Shown one piece after another: positions 57,948-64,000 of a stretch of DNA of 64,000 nucleotides (positions within the stretch are counted from its first letter, which is position 1; each line of letters starts with the position of its first letter). A model generated the notes under the pieces. The model saw only the letters and a list, made by a program, of their open reading frames with translations, had not been told where the DNA came from and did no database searches. The stretch lies in assembly GCF_001514205.1 (NCBI RefSeq), contig NZ_KQ948786.1:1-64000 (forward strand). The letters run 5' to 3'. Made by a program: the position numbers and the translations under genes. This DNA is from Streptomyces griseoruber (GTDB lineage: Bacteria > Actinomycetota > Actinomycetes > Streptomycetales > Streptomycetaceae).

Positions 57948-58660
57948 CCACCCCGGACAACAGCCTTGACGGCAACAGCGACATCACCGTCGTCCACCTC
58001 ATGCGGCACGGCGAGGTCGCCAACCCGGACGGGATCCTCTACGGCCGTCTCGCCGGCTACCACCTCTCCGAGCTGGGCCGGCAGATGGCCGACCGGGTCG
58101 CCGAGCACCTCTCCTCCCGGGACGTCCGGTACGTCGTCGCGTCCCCGCTGGAGCGGGCGCAGGAGACGGCGACCCCGATCGCCAAGGCGCACGGGCTCGA
58201 CCTCGCCACCGACGGGCGGCTCATCGAGGCGGACAACGTCTTCCAGGGCAAGACCTTCGGGGTCGGCGACGGCGCGCTGAAGAAGCCCGAGAACTGGAAG
58301 CACCTCGTCAACCCGTTCAAGCCGTCCTGGGGCGAGCCGTACGTCGACCAGGTCGTCCGGATGAAGGGGGCGCTGGACGCCGCCAAGGACGCGGCGCGCG
58401 GCCATGAGGCGGTGCTGGTCAGCCATCAGCTGCCGATCTGGATCGTGCGGTCCTACGTCGAGCGGCGCCGGCTCTGGCACGACCCGCGCAAGCGGCAGTG
58501 CACGCTCGCCTCGCTGACGACCTTCACCTACCGGGGCGACCGGATCGTCTCGGTCGGCTACAGCGAGCCCGCCCTCGACCTCGTACCGGCCCATCTGCGG
58601 GCCGGCGCCAAGCCGGTGAAGGGGGCGGCGCCGGGGCAGGGCAAGGCCTTCGGCGCCTGA
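57944..58660 (+). CDS. Histidine phosphatase (phosphoglycerate mutase-like)
   Basis: A 238-residue histidine phosphatase. The phosphate loop is HLMRHGEVANP with nucleophile H22; the second conserved histidine is in VLVSHQLPIWI. It is of the broad-specificity phosphatase rather than glycolytic type (no GPMB-like insertion). The start ATG overlaps the hemL stop (ATGA), so it is co-translated with hemL, an order kept in Streptomyces; why is not known. Confidence 0.9.
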   Translation: MTTPDNSLDGNSDITVVHLMRHGEVANPDGILYGRLAGYHLSELGRQMADRVAEHLSSRDVRYVVASPLERAQETATPIAKAHGLDLATDGRLIEADNVFQGKTFGVGDGALKKPENWKHLVNPFKPSWGEPYVDQVVRMKGALDAAKDAARGHEAVLVSHQLPIWIVRSYVERRRLWHDPRKRQCTLASLTTFTYRGDRIVSVGYSEPALDLVPAHLRAGAKPVKGAAPGQGKAFGA

Positions 58661-58773
58661 ACCCCCGCGGAACCCCTGCGGAACCCCTTCGGTGCGCAAC
58701 GCATTCCGGCCGTGGCTGGGTGCTTCCTGGGCGTTCACTGTTACCGAATCCGGACGTATGAGCGGAACCCGCT

Positions 58774-58822
58774 CGTTCGTCGTGTCCTCTGAATGGGTGA
58801 CCACCAGAGGACGCGACGAACG
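58774..58822 (+). promoter_or_regulatory. Long stem-loop just before the deacetylase-like lipoprotein gene
   Basis: CGTTCGTCGTGTCCTCTG (58774-58791) pairs with CAGAGGACGCGACGAACG (58805-58822), 18 bp with only one G-T wobble, and a 13-nt loop. It ends 8 bases before ATG 58831 and covers the place of the ribosome site. It can be a terminator for the upstream genes or a leader structure. Confidence 0.75.
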
Positions 58823-58830
58823 GGACTGCC

Positions 58831-60129
58831 ATGCGCGCCATCACCCGAAGGGGAGCACTCGGACTCGGTGCCGGGGCCGCCGCCGCTGCCGGACTGGTCG
58901 GATGCGGGAGCCTGACCGGTACCGATCCCTCCCCCGCGGGCGGTTCCGGCAAGGGCGGTTCCGACAAGAAGGGCTCGCCGAAGCCGACCGCCACCGCCAA
59001 GCCGATCGGCGACGGTTCCACCGCCTTCACCGGCAAGCAGCCCCACCAGCCCGTCAAGCCGGTGCCGCTGGAGCCCGGCCAGGAGCCGCCGCAGTTCGTC
59101 GTCTTCTCCTGGGACGGCGCCGGCGAGGTCGGCAACGGTCTCTTCCCGCGCTTCCTGGACCTCGCCAAGGAGCACGGCGCGTCCATGACCTTCTTCCTCT
59201 CCGGGCTGTATCTGCTGCCCGAGTCGAAGAAGCGGCTCTACGACCCGCCGAACAACCCCGTCGGCGCCTCCGACATCGGCTACCTCACCGACGAGCACGT
59301 CAAGATGACCCTCACCAACGTCCGCCGGGCGTGGCTGGAGGGGCACGAGATAGGCACCCACTTCAACGGGCACTTCTGCGGCGGCTCCGGCTCGGTCGGC
59401 AACTGGACGCCCGCGCAGTGGCGCAGCGAGATCGACCAGGCGAAGAAGTTCGTGAAGGAGTGGCGGACCACCACCGGCTGGACCGATCTGCCCGCGCTGC
59501 CCTTCGACTACGACAAGGAACTCGTCGGCGGCCGCACGCCCTGCCTCCTCGGCCAGGACAATCTGCTGCCCACCGCCAAGGCGCTCGGCTGGCGCTACGA
59601 CGCCTCCTCGCCGGGCGGGCGTCAGGTGTGGCCGCAGAAGAGGCAGGGGCTCTGGGACCTGCCGTTGCAGCAGATACCCTTCCCCGGCCGCAGCTTCGAG
59701 GTCCTCTCGATGGACTACAACATGCTCGCCAACCAGTCGGTCAACTCCACCAACGCGCCCAGCCACAACTACCCGGGCTGGCGCAAGCAGTCCGCCCAGG
59801 CGTACATCCAGGGGTTCCGGCGGGCGTACGAGTCGAACCGCGCCCCCTTCTTCGTCGGCAACCACTTCGAGCACTGGAACGGCGGCATCTACATGGACGC
59901 CGTCGAGGAGGCGTTCAAGCACATCGCCGCCGAGAAGGAGAGCGGCGCCGACGTCCGGCTCGTCTCCTTCCGCCAGTTCGTGGACTGGATCGACGTACAG
60001 AAGCCGGAGGTGCTCGACAAGCTGCGCACCCTGGAAGTCGGCCAGCAGCCGGCCGGGGGCTGGAAGGAGTTCATGACGGACACCGCCGGCTCCGCGAGCT
60101 CCCCCAGCCCCTCCGAATCCGCCGCCTGA
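58831..60129 (+). CDS. Secreted lipoprotein, polysaccharide-deacetylase-like
   Basis: A 432-residue exported protein. MRAITRRGALGLGAGAAAAA is a Tat-type signal (twin Arg) and LVGC (Cys25) a lipobox, so it is a Tat lipoprotein. After a Gly/Ser/Lys spacer comes a NodB-like fold: FVVFSWDGAG (D95), HEIGTHFNGHF (about 171-181) and FFVGNHFEHWNGG near the end. The usual TFDDG and full zinc triad are altered, so it may be non-catalytic or have another carbohydrate substrate. It sits just upstream of the resA-ccdA-resB-ccsB genes, as in other Streptomyces. Confidence 0.82.
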   Translation: MRAITRRGALGLGAGAAAAAGLVGCGSLTGTDPSPAGGSGKGGSDKKGSPKPTATAKPIGDGSTAFTGKQPHQPVKPVPLEPGQEPPQFVVFSWDGAGEVGNGLFPRFLDLAKEHGASMTFFLSGLYLLPESKKRLYDPPNNPVGASDIGYLTDEHVKMTLTNVRRAWLEGHEIGTHFNGHFCGGSGSVGNWTPAQWRSEIDQAKKFVKEWRTTTGWTDLPALPFDYDKELVGGRTPCLLGQDNLLPTAKALGWRYDASSPGGRQVWPQKRQGLWDLPLQQIPFPGRSFEVLSMDYNMLANQSVNSTNAPSHNYPGWRKQSAQAYIQGFRRAYESNRAPFFVGNHFEHWNGGIYMDAVEEAFKHIAAEKESGADVRLVSFRQFVDWIDVQKPEVLDKLRTLEVGQQPAGGWKEFMTDTAGSASSPSPSESAA

Positions 60130-60195
60130 AATGCGGTTTTCCGCCCGCAAGGGGGGTGCGCAAGATCCCCGGAACGGGCATGCGAAACTTTTCAC

Positions 60196-60783
60196 ATGAG
60201 TGCCAGCCGCACCCCTTCGTCCATCGCCGTCGCCGCCGCCGCGACACTGCTGCTGTCCGCCTGCGCCGCCGGAGGGGTCTCCGGCGGTGGTGGTGACACC
60301 AAATTCATCATGGGCAAGGACGGCATCTCCACCGTCGCGCAGGGCAAGCGCGACGCGGCCCCCGCACTGTCCGGCAAGACCATCGACGACCAGCAGCTCG
60401 CGCTCTCCTCGTACAAGGGCAAGGTCGTCGTCCTGAACGTGTGGGGATCCTGGTGCGCGCCCTGCCGCGCCGAGGCCCCCAACTTCCAGAAGGTCTCCGA
60501 GGACCTGGCGGCCCGGGGCGTGCAGTTCGTCGGCATCAACGTCGCCGACCCCAAGGTCCAGAGCGCCCGCGCCTTCGAGAAGGGCTTCGGGGTCACCTAC
60601 CCCAGCCTGTACGACCCGAGCAGCAAGCTGATGCTCCGCTTCAAGAAGGGCACGCTCAACCCGCAGGCCATCCCCTCCACGCTGGTCATCGACCGCGACG
60701 GGAAGATCGCCGCGCGCTCGCTGGCCCCGCTCAGCGAGGACAAGCTGCGCAAGATGATCGCCCCGGTCCTCGCGGAGAAGTGA
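60196..60783 (+). CDS. resA: ResA/TlpA-type thiol-disulfide oxidoreductase (lipoprotein)
   Basis: A 195-residue membrane-anchored thioredoxin. Lipobox LSAC (C23) after an Ala-rich signal; the redox site is NVWGSWCAPCRAEAP (C87, C90); cis-Pro lies in NPQAIPSTLVIDRDGKI. It should reduce the CxxCH of apocytochrome c outside the membrane, taking electrons from CcdA of the next gene. First gene of the System II cytochrome c maturation operon; ATG 60196 is 66 bp after the deacetylase-like gene. Confidence 0.92.
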   Translation: MSASRTPSSIAVAAAATLLLSACAAGGVSGGGGDTKFIMGKDGISTVAQGKRDAAPALSGKTIDDQQLALSSYKGKVVVLNVWGSWCAPCRAEAPNFQKVSEDLAARGVQFVGINVADPKVQSARAFEKGFGVTYPSLYDPSSKLMLRFKKGTLNPQAIPSTLVIDRDGKIAARSLAPLSEDKLRKMIAPVLAEK

Positions 60784-60784
60784 C

Positions 60785-61558
60785 GTGAGCGCGCTCACCA
60801 CCCTCGCCGAGGTGACCGGTCCGAACCAGACGGTGATGAGCGGCGCCCTGATCCTCGCCCTGCCCATCGCCCTGCTCGGCGGGCTGGTCTCCTTCTTCTC
60901 GCCCTGCGTCCTGCCGCTCGTCCCCGGCTACCTCTCCTACGTCACCGGGGTGACCGGCACGGACCTGGCCGAGGCCCGGCGCGGGCGGATGGTCGCCGGC
61001 GCCTCCCTGTTCGTCCTCGGTTTCACCGCCGTGTTCGTCTCCAGCGGCGCCCTGTTCGGCTACTTCGGCCAGACGCTCCAGGAGAACCAGGGCGTCCTGT
61101 CCAAGGTGCTGGGCGTCCTCATGATCGCCATGGGTGTCTTCTTCATGGGCCTGATGCCCTGGATGACCGCGCGGGAGTTCCGCTTCCACCGGCGGCCCGC
61201 CACCGGACTCGTCGGCGCCCCGCTGCTCGGCGCGCTGTTCGGCATCGGCTGGACCCCGTGCATCGGCCCGACCCTCGCCTCCGTGATCGCCCTCTCCTCC
61301 AACCAGGGGAGCGCGGGCCGCGGTGCCATACTGACCGTCGCCTACTGCCTCGGGCTCGGAGTGCCGTTCGTCCTGACCGCGGTGGCCTTCCGCAAGGCGC
61401 TCGGCGCCTTCGGCTGGGTCAAGCGCCACTACGTCTGGGTGCTGCGGGCCGGCGGCACGATGATGATCGTGACCGGACTGCTGCTGCTGACCGGTGCGTG
61501 GGACCGAATCGTGCAGGACATGCAGTCCTGGTCCGCCGGCTTCACTGTGGGGATCTGA
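60785..61558 (+). CDS. ccdA: Cytochrome c biogenesis protein CcdA
   Basis: A 257-residue membrane protein with six segments that carries electrons across the membrane to ResA. The two redox cysteines are in FFSPCVLPLVPGYLS (about C43) and GIGWTPCIGPTLAS (about C160), each beside Pro as in the family. Start GTG 60785, one base after the resA stop. Followed by resB after 3 bp. Confidence 0.94.
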   Translation: MSALTTLAEVTGPNQTVMSGALILALPIALLGGLVSFFSPCVLPLVPGYLSYVTGVTGTDLAEARRGRMVAGASLFVLGFTAVFVSSGALFGYFGQTLQENQGVLSKVLGVLMIAMGVFFMGLMPWMTAREFRFHRRPATGLVGAPLLGALFGIGWTPCIGPTLASVIALSSNQGSAGRGAILTVAYCLGLGVPFVLTAVAFRKALGAFGWVKRHYVWVLRAGGTMMIVTGLLLLTGAWDRIVQDMQSWSAGFTVGI

Positions 61559-61561
61559 TCC

Positions 61562-63277
61562 ATGAGCAAGACCACGACAAGCGACGAGACGGCGGCCGCC
61601 CCCGAGGAAGGGGACCTCGGCGCCGCCGGTTCCCAGCTCTCCACCGCGCCCGCCGAGACCCTGGCGAACGTGCCCGGCCTCGGGGTCGTCGGCTGGGCCC
61701 GCTGGTTCTGGCGCCAGCTGACCTCCATGCGGGTCGCCCTGCTGCTCCTGCTGCTGGTGGCGCTGGGCGCGATCCCCGGCTCACTGATCCCGCAGACCGG
61801 CCAGGACGCCACCAAGGTCGCCGACTTCGCGAAGGCCCACCCGACCCTCGCGCCGGTCTACGAGAAGCTGGGTCTCTTCCACGTCTACAGCTCGGTGTGG
61901 TTCTCCGCCGTCTACATCCTGCTGTTCGTCTCCCTCATCGGCTGCATCGTGCCCCGCACCTGGCAGTTCGTCGGCCAGCTGCGCAACCGCCCGCCGGGCG
62001 CCCCCAAGCGGCTGACCCGGCTGCCGGCGTACACGACCTGGCGGACCGGGGCCGAGCCGGAGCAGGTCCGCGAGGCCGCCCTCGCCCTGCTGAAGAAGCG
62101 CCGCTTCCGCGCGCACCTCGCCGGGGACGCCGTCTCCGCCGAGAAGGGCTACCTGCGCGAGGTCGGCAACCTCGCCTTCCACATCGCGCTCATCGTGATG
62201 CTGGTGGCCTTCGCCTGGGGCCAGCTCTTCAAGGCCGAGGGCAACAAGCTCCTCGTCGAGGGCGGCAGCGGCTTCTCCAACACCCTCATCGCCTACGACG
62301 ACTTCAAGTCCGGCAACCTCTTCGGGGTCGACGACCTGAACCCGTTCAGCTTCACCCTGGACAAGTTCAAGGGGACGTACGAGAAGACCGGTCCGAACAA
62401 GGGCACGGCCCGCACCTTCCAGGCGGCGGTCACCTACAGCGTCGGCGCCTACGGCAAGGGCAAGAAGGACGTCGTCAAGGTCAACCACCCGCTGGAGATC
62501 GACGACTCGAAGATCTACCTCACCGCCCACGGCTACGCCCCGGTGATCACCGTGCGCGACGGCAGGGGGAACGTCGTCTTCCATGACGCGGTGCCGCTGC
62601 TGCCGCTGGACTCCAACGTCACCTCCAGCGGTGTCGTCAAGGTCCTCGACGGCTACAAGAACGCCAAGGGCGTCACCGAGCAGCTCGGCATCTCGGCCTT
62701 CTTCCTGCCGACGTACACCGCCGGCAGCGAGACCGCCTCCACCTTCCCGGCGCTGGACAACCCGGTGCTGAACCTGGCGCCGTACCACGGCGACCTCGGC
62801 GTCAACTCGGGCATCCCGCAGAGCGTGTACCAGATGGACAAGACCCACATGAAGGCCTTCAAGGACTCCAAGAAGGCGCAGCTGCGGGAGAACCTCAAGC
62901 CGGGCGAGACCATGACGCTGCCGAACGGCGCCGGCACGGTCACCTACGAGAGCACCAAGCAGTGGGCCAACTTCCAGATCACCCAGCAGCCCGGCAGCGG
63001 CTGGGCGCTGACCGGCGCGATCGCCGCGATCTTCGGCCTGGCCGGCTCCCTGTTCATCCAGCGCCGCCGGGTGTGGGTGCGGGCCGTGAAGGGCGCCGAC
63101 GGCGTCACCGTCGTCGAGATGGCCGGACTCGGCCGCAGCGAGTCCGCCAAGCTCCCCGAGGAACTCGGCGACCTCGCCGGGATCCTGTACGACCAGGCCC
63201 CCGGGGCGCCCGACCCCGAGAACGACTCCGATTCCCCCGACCCCCAAGTCGTCCCTGCCGAAAGGCCTGAGAAGTGA
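61562..63277 (+). CDS. resB: Cytochrome c biogenesis protein ResB (Ccs1)
   Basis: A 571-residue membrane protein. Segments near residues 58-78 (VALLLLLLVALGAIPGSLIP), 108-130, 200-222 and about 480-500; a large outer domain (about 225-475) lies between the third and fourth. Conserved GSLIPQTGQD and GYLREVGNLAFHIALIVML are typical. With CcsB it forms the haem handling and ligation complex. The N-terminal 45 residues are disordered. It overlaps ccsB by 4 bp (GTGA). Confidence 0.94.
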   Translation: MSKTTTSDETAAAPEEGDLGAAGSQLSTAPAETLANVPGLGVVGWARWFWRQLTSMRVALLLLLLVALGAIPGSLIPQTGQDATKVADFAKAHPTLAPVYEKLGLFHVYSSVWFSAVYILLFVSLIGCIVPRTWQFVGQLRNRPPGAPKRLTRLPAYTTWRTGAEPEQVREAALALLKKRRFRAHLAGDAVSAEKGYLREVGNLAFHIALIVMLVAFAWGQLFKAEGNKLLVEGGSGFSNTLIAYDDFKSGNLFGVDDLNPFSFTLDKFKGTYEKTGPNKGTARTFQAAVTYSVGAYGKGKKDVVKVNHPLEIDDSKIYLTAHGYAPVITVRDGRGNVVFHDAVPLLPLDSNVTSSGVVKVLDGYKNAKGVTEQLGISAFFLPTYTAGSETASTFPALDNPVLNLAPYHGDLGVNSGIPQSVYQMDKTHMKAFKDSKKAQLRENLKPGETMTLPNGAGTVTYESTKQWANFQITQQPGSGWALTGAIAAIFGLAGSLFIQRRRVWVRAVKGADGVTVVEMAGLGRSESAKLPEELGDLAGILYDQAPGAPDPENDSDSPDPQVVPAERPEK

Positions 63278-64000
63278 CGCTCGCCGCCGTACCCGATCTC
63301 GCCGGCGCGACGAATCTCGCCGCCGCCACCAACGAACACCTCGCGAGCATCAGCAACACGCTGATCTACTCCGCGATGGCCGTCTACACCCTGGCCTTCT
63401 TCGCGTACATCGCGGAATGGCTCTTCGGCAGCCGCAGCAAGGTCGGCCGTACCGCCGCCGCGCTCACCGCCACGGCGCGGGCCGAGGCGAGGGGCCCGGC
63501 CGTCACCGTCAAGAAGGACGGCGGCACCGCCGTGCTGGAGCGCCCGCAGGTCGTGGTGCGCTCGGCGGCGGGCGCGCGGGACGTGCCCGACGGGCCCGGC
63601 GCGCACGGCGGCGACGAGCAGGGCGACATGTACGGCCGGATCGCGATCTCCCTCACGGTGCTCGCGTTCCTGGTCGAGCTCGGCGGAGTGATCGCCCGCG
63701 CGGCCTCGGTGGAGCGGGCGCCGTGGGGCAACATGTACGAGTTCAACATCACCTTCTCCACGGTGGCCGTCGGCGTGTACCTCGGCCTGCTGGCGCTGAA
63801 GAAGAACGTCCGCTGGCTCGGCCTGTTCCTGATCACCACGGTCCTGCTCGACCTCGGCCTCGCGGTCACCGTCCTCTACACGGCGAGCGACCAGCTGGTC
63901 CCGGCCCTGCACTCGTACTGGCTGTACATCCACGTCTCCACCGCGATCTTCTGCGGCGCGGTGTTCTACGTCGGCGCGGTCGCCACGATCCTCTACCTCT
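63274..64000 (+). CDS. ccsB: Cytochrome c biogenesis protein CcsB, 5' part
   Basis: The first 242 residues of CcsB (CcsA/CcsB family), cut by the window end. Start GTG 63274 overlaps the resB stop. Membrane segments: about 29-48 (IYSAMAVYTLAFFAYIAEWL), 126-146, 158-172 and 178-202, with WLYIHVSTAIFCGAVFYVG near the end. A conserved PWGNMYEFNITFS precedes. The haem-binding tryptophan motif (WxWD) expected further on is not yet reached. Confidence 0.92.
   Translation, partial: MTLAAVPDLAGATNLAAATNEHLASISNTLIYSAMAVYTLAFFAYIAEWLFGSRSKVGRTAAALTATARAEARGPAVTVKKDGGTAVLERPQVVVRSAAGARDVPDGPGAHGGDEQGDMYGRIAISLTVLAFLVELGGVIARAASVERAPWGNMYEFNITFSTVAVGVYLGLLALKKNVRWLGLFLITTVLLDLGLAVTVLYTASDQLVPALHSYWLYIHVSTAIFCGAVFYVGAVATILYL

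Noticed and set aside
1..64000. tRNA, rRNA, riboswitch or insertion sequence
   Set aside because: No cloverleaf-like stretch, conserved rRNA word, cobalamin or other riboswitch core, or transposase motif was found while reading both strands; a covariance-model scan would be needed to exclude small RNAs.

Overview
The window is high-GC actinobacterial DNA, almost certainly from a Streptomyces chromosome. The evidence is the extreme third-position GC, frequent GTG/TTG starts, the developmental pair bldN (ECF sigma) and rsbN (its anti-sigma), a Rex-controlled haem operon, a WhiJ/AbaA-like regulator set (DUF397 + XRE/DUF5753 + HATPase), an archaeal-type class I lysyl-tRNA synthetase beside argS, and very many small lipoproteins. 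About 65 genes can be supported. No rRNA, tRNA, CRISPR array, intact insertion sequence or replication origin was seen.

Layout. 0-7.96 kb: HAD hydrolase, VC0807-type membrane protein, MFS transporter, AcuC-type deacetylase, a conserved phosphatase-like protein, a small excisionase-type DNA-binding protein, the 32-residue ribosomal protein bS22, an SDR epimerase and an acyltransferase. 8.1-10.5 kb: rsbN and bldN, with a likely sigma-BldN promoter in front of rsbN. 10.8-20.2 kb: HAD phosphatase and glutaredoxin (divergent), then rex-hemA-hemC-hemD behind a Rex operator and closed by a strong terminator, a decayed scar holding WD40 and SNF2-helicase remnants, hemB and a small lipoprotein. 20.4-28.2 kb: aminotransferase, DUF4253, DUF397/XRE/HATPase set, VOC protein, argS and lysS (divergent). 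28.2-34.9 kb: DUF2637 membrane protein, two tandem DUF3558 lipoproteins, RtcB, a tyrosine phosphatase-GNAT fusion and twin lipoproteins. 34.9-45.1 kb: small membrane protein + SDR, SnoaL-like protein, YnfA, secreted protein, MarR-permease-His-rich subunit operon, LLM flavin oxidoreductase + FMN reductase pair, OmpR-type two-component system and an M20 deacylase. 45.1-49.8 kb: MFS remnant, Met/His-rich membrane protein, SigC-like ECF sigma factor, PAS-GAF-SpoIIE-HATPase phosphatase. 49.8-56.2 kb: another decay scar, an argG that looks leaderless with an ARG box over its promoter, a Cys-containing hypothetical protein, a DUF574-type methyltransferase, gdhA, an AAA ATPase and a conserved hypothetical protein. 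56.4-64 kb: hemL, a histidine phosphatase, a Tat lipoprotein of polysaccharide-deacetylase type and the cytochrome c maturation operon resA-ccdA-resB-ccsB (ccsB runs off the window).

How the parts work together. The main theme is haem and redox economy: Rex senses NADH/NAD+ and controls hemACD; hemB and hemL complete the early tetrapyrrole steps; the System II genes at the right end attach haem to c-type cytochromes. A second theme is development (bldN/rsbN, WhiJ-like set, SpoIIE phosphatase).

The most interesting untested signals are: the Met/His-rich membrane protein next to a SigC-like sigma factor whose 5' end is a G-rich 12-bp tandem repeat; two 21-bp tandem repeats upstream of hemL; several perfect inverted repeats in promoter positions (23526, 29533, 39745); a long hairpin directly in front of the deacetylase-like lipoprotein; and the phosphatase-acetyltransferase fusion. 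I found no complete new defence or secretion system; the only defence-like trace is a helicase remnant between hemD and hemB.
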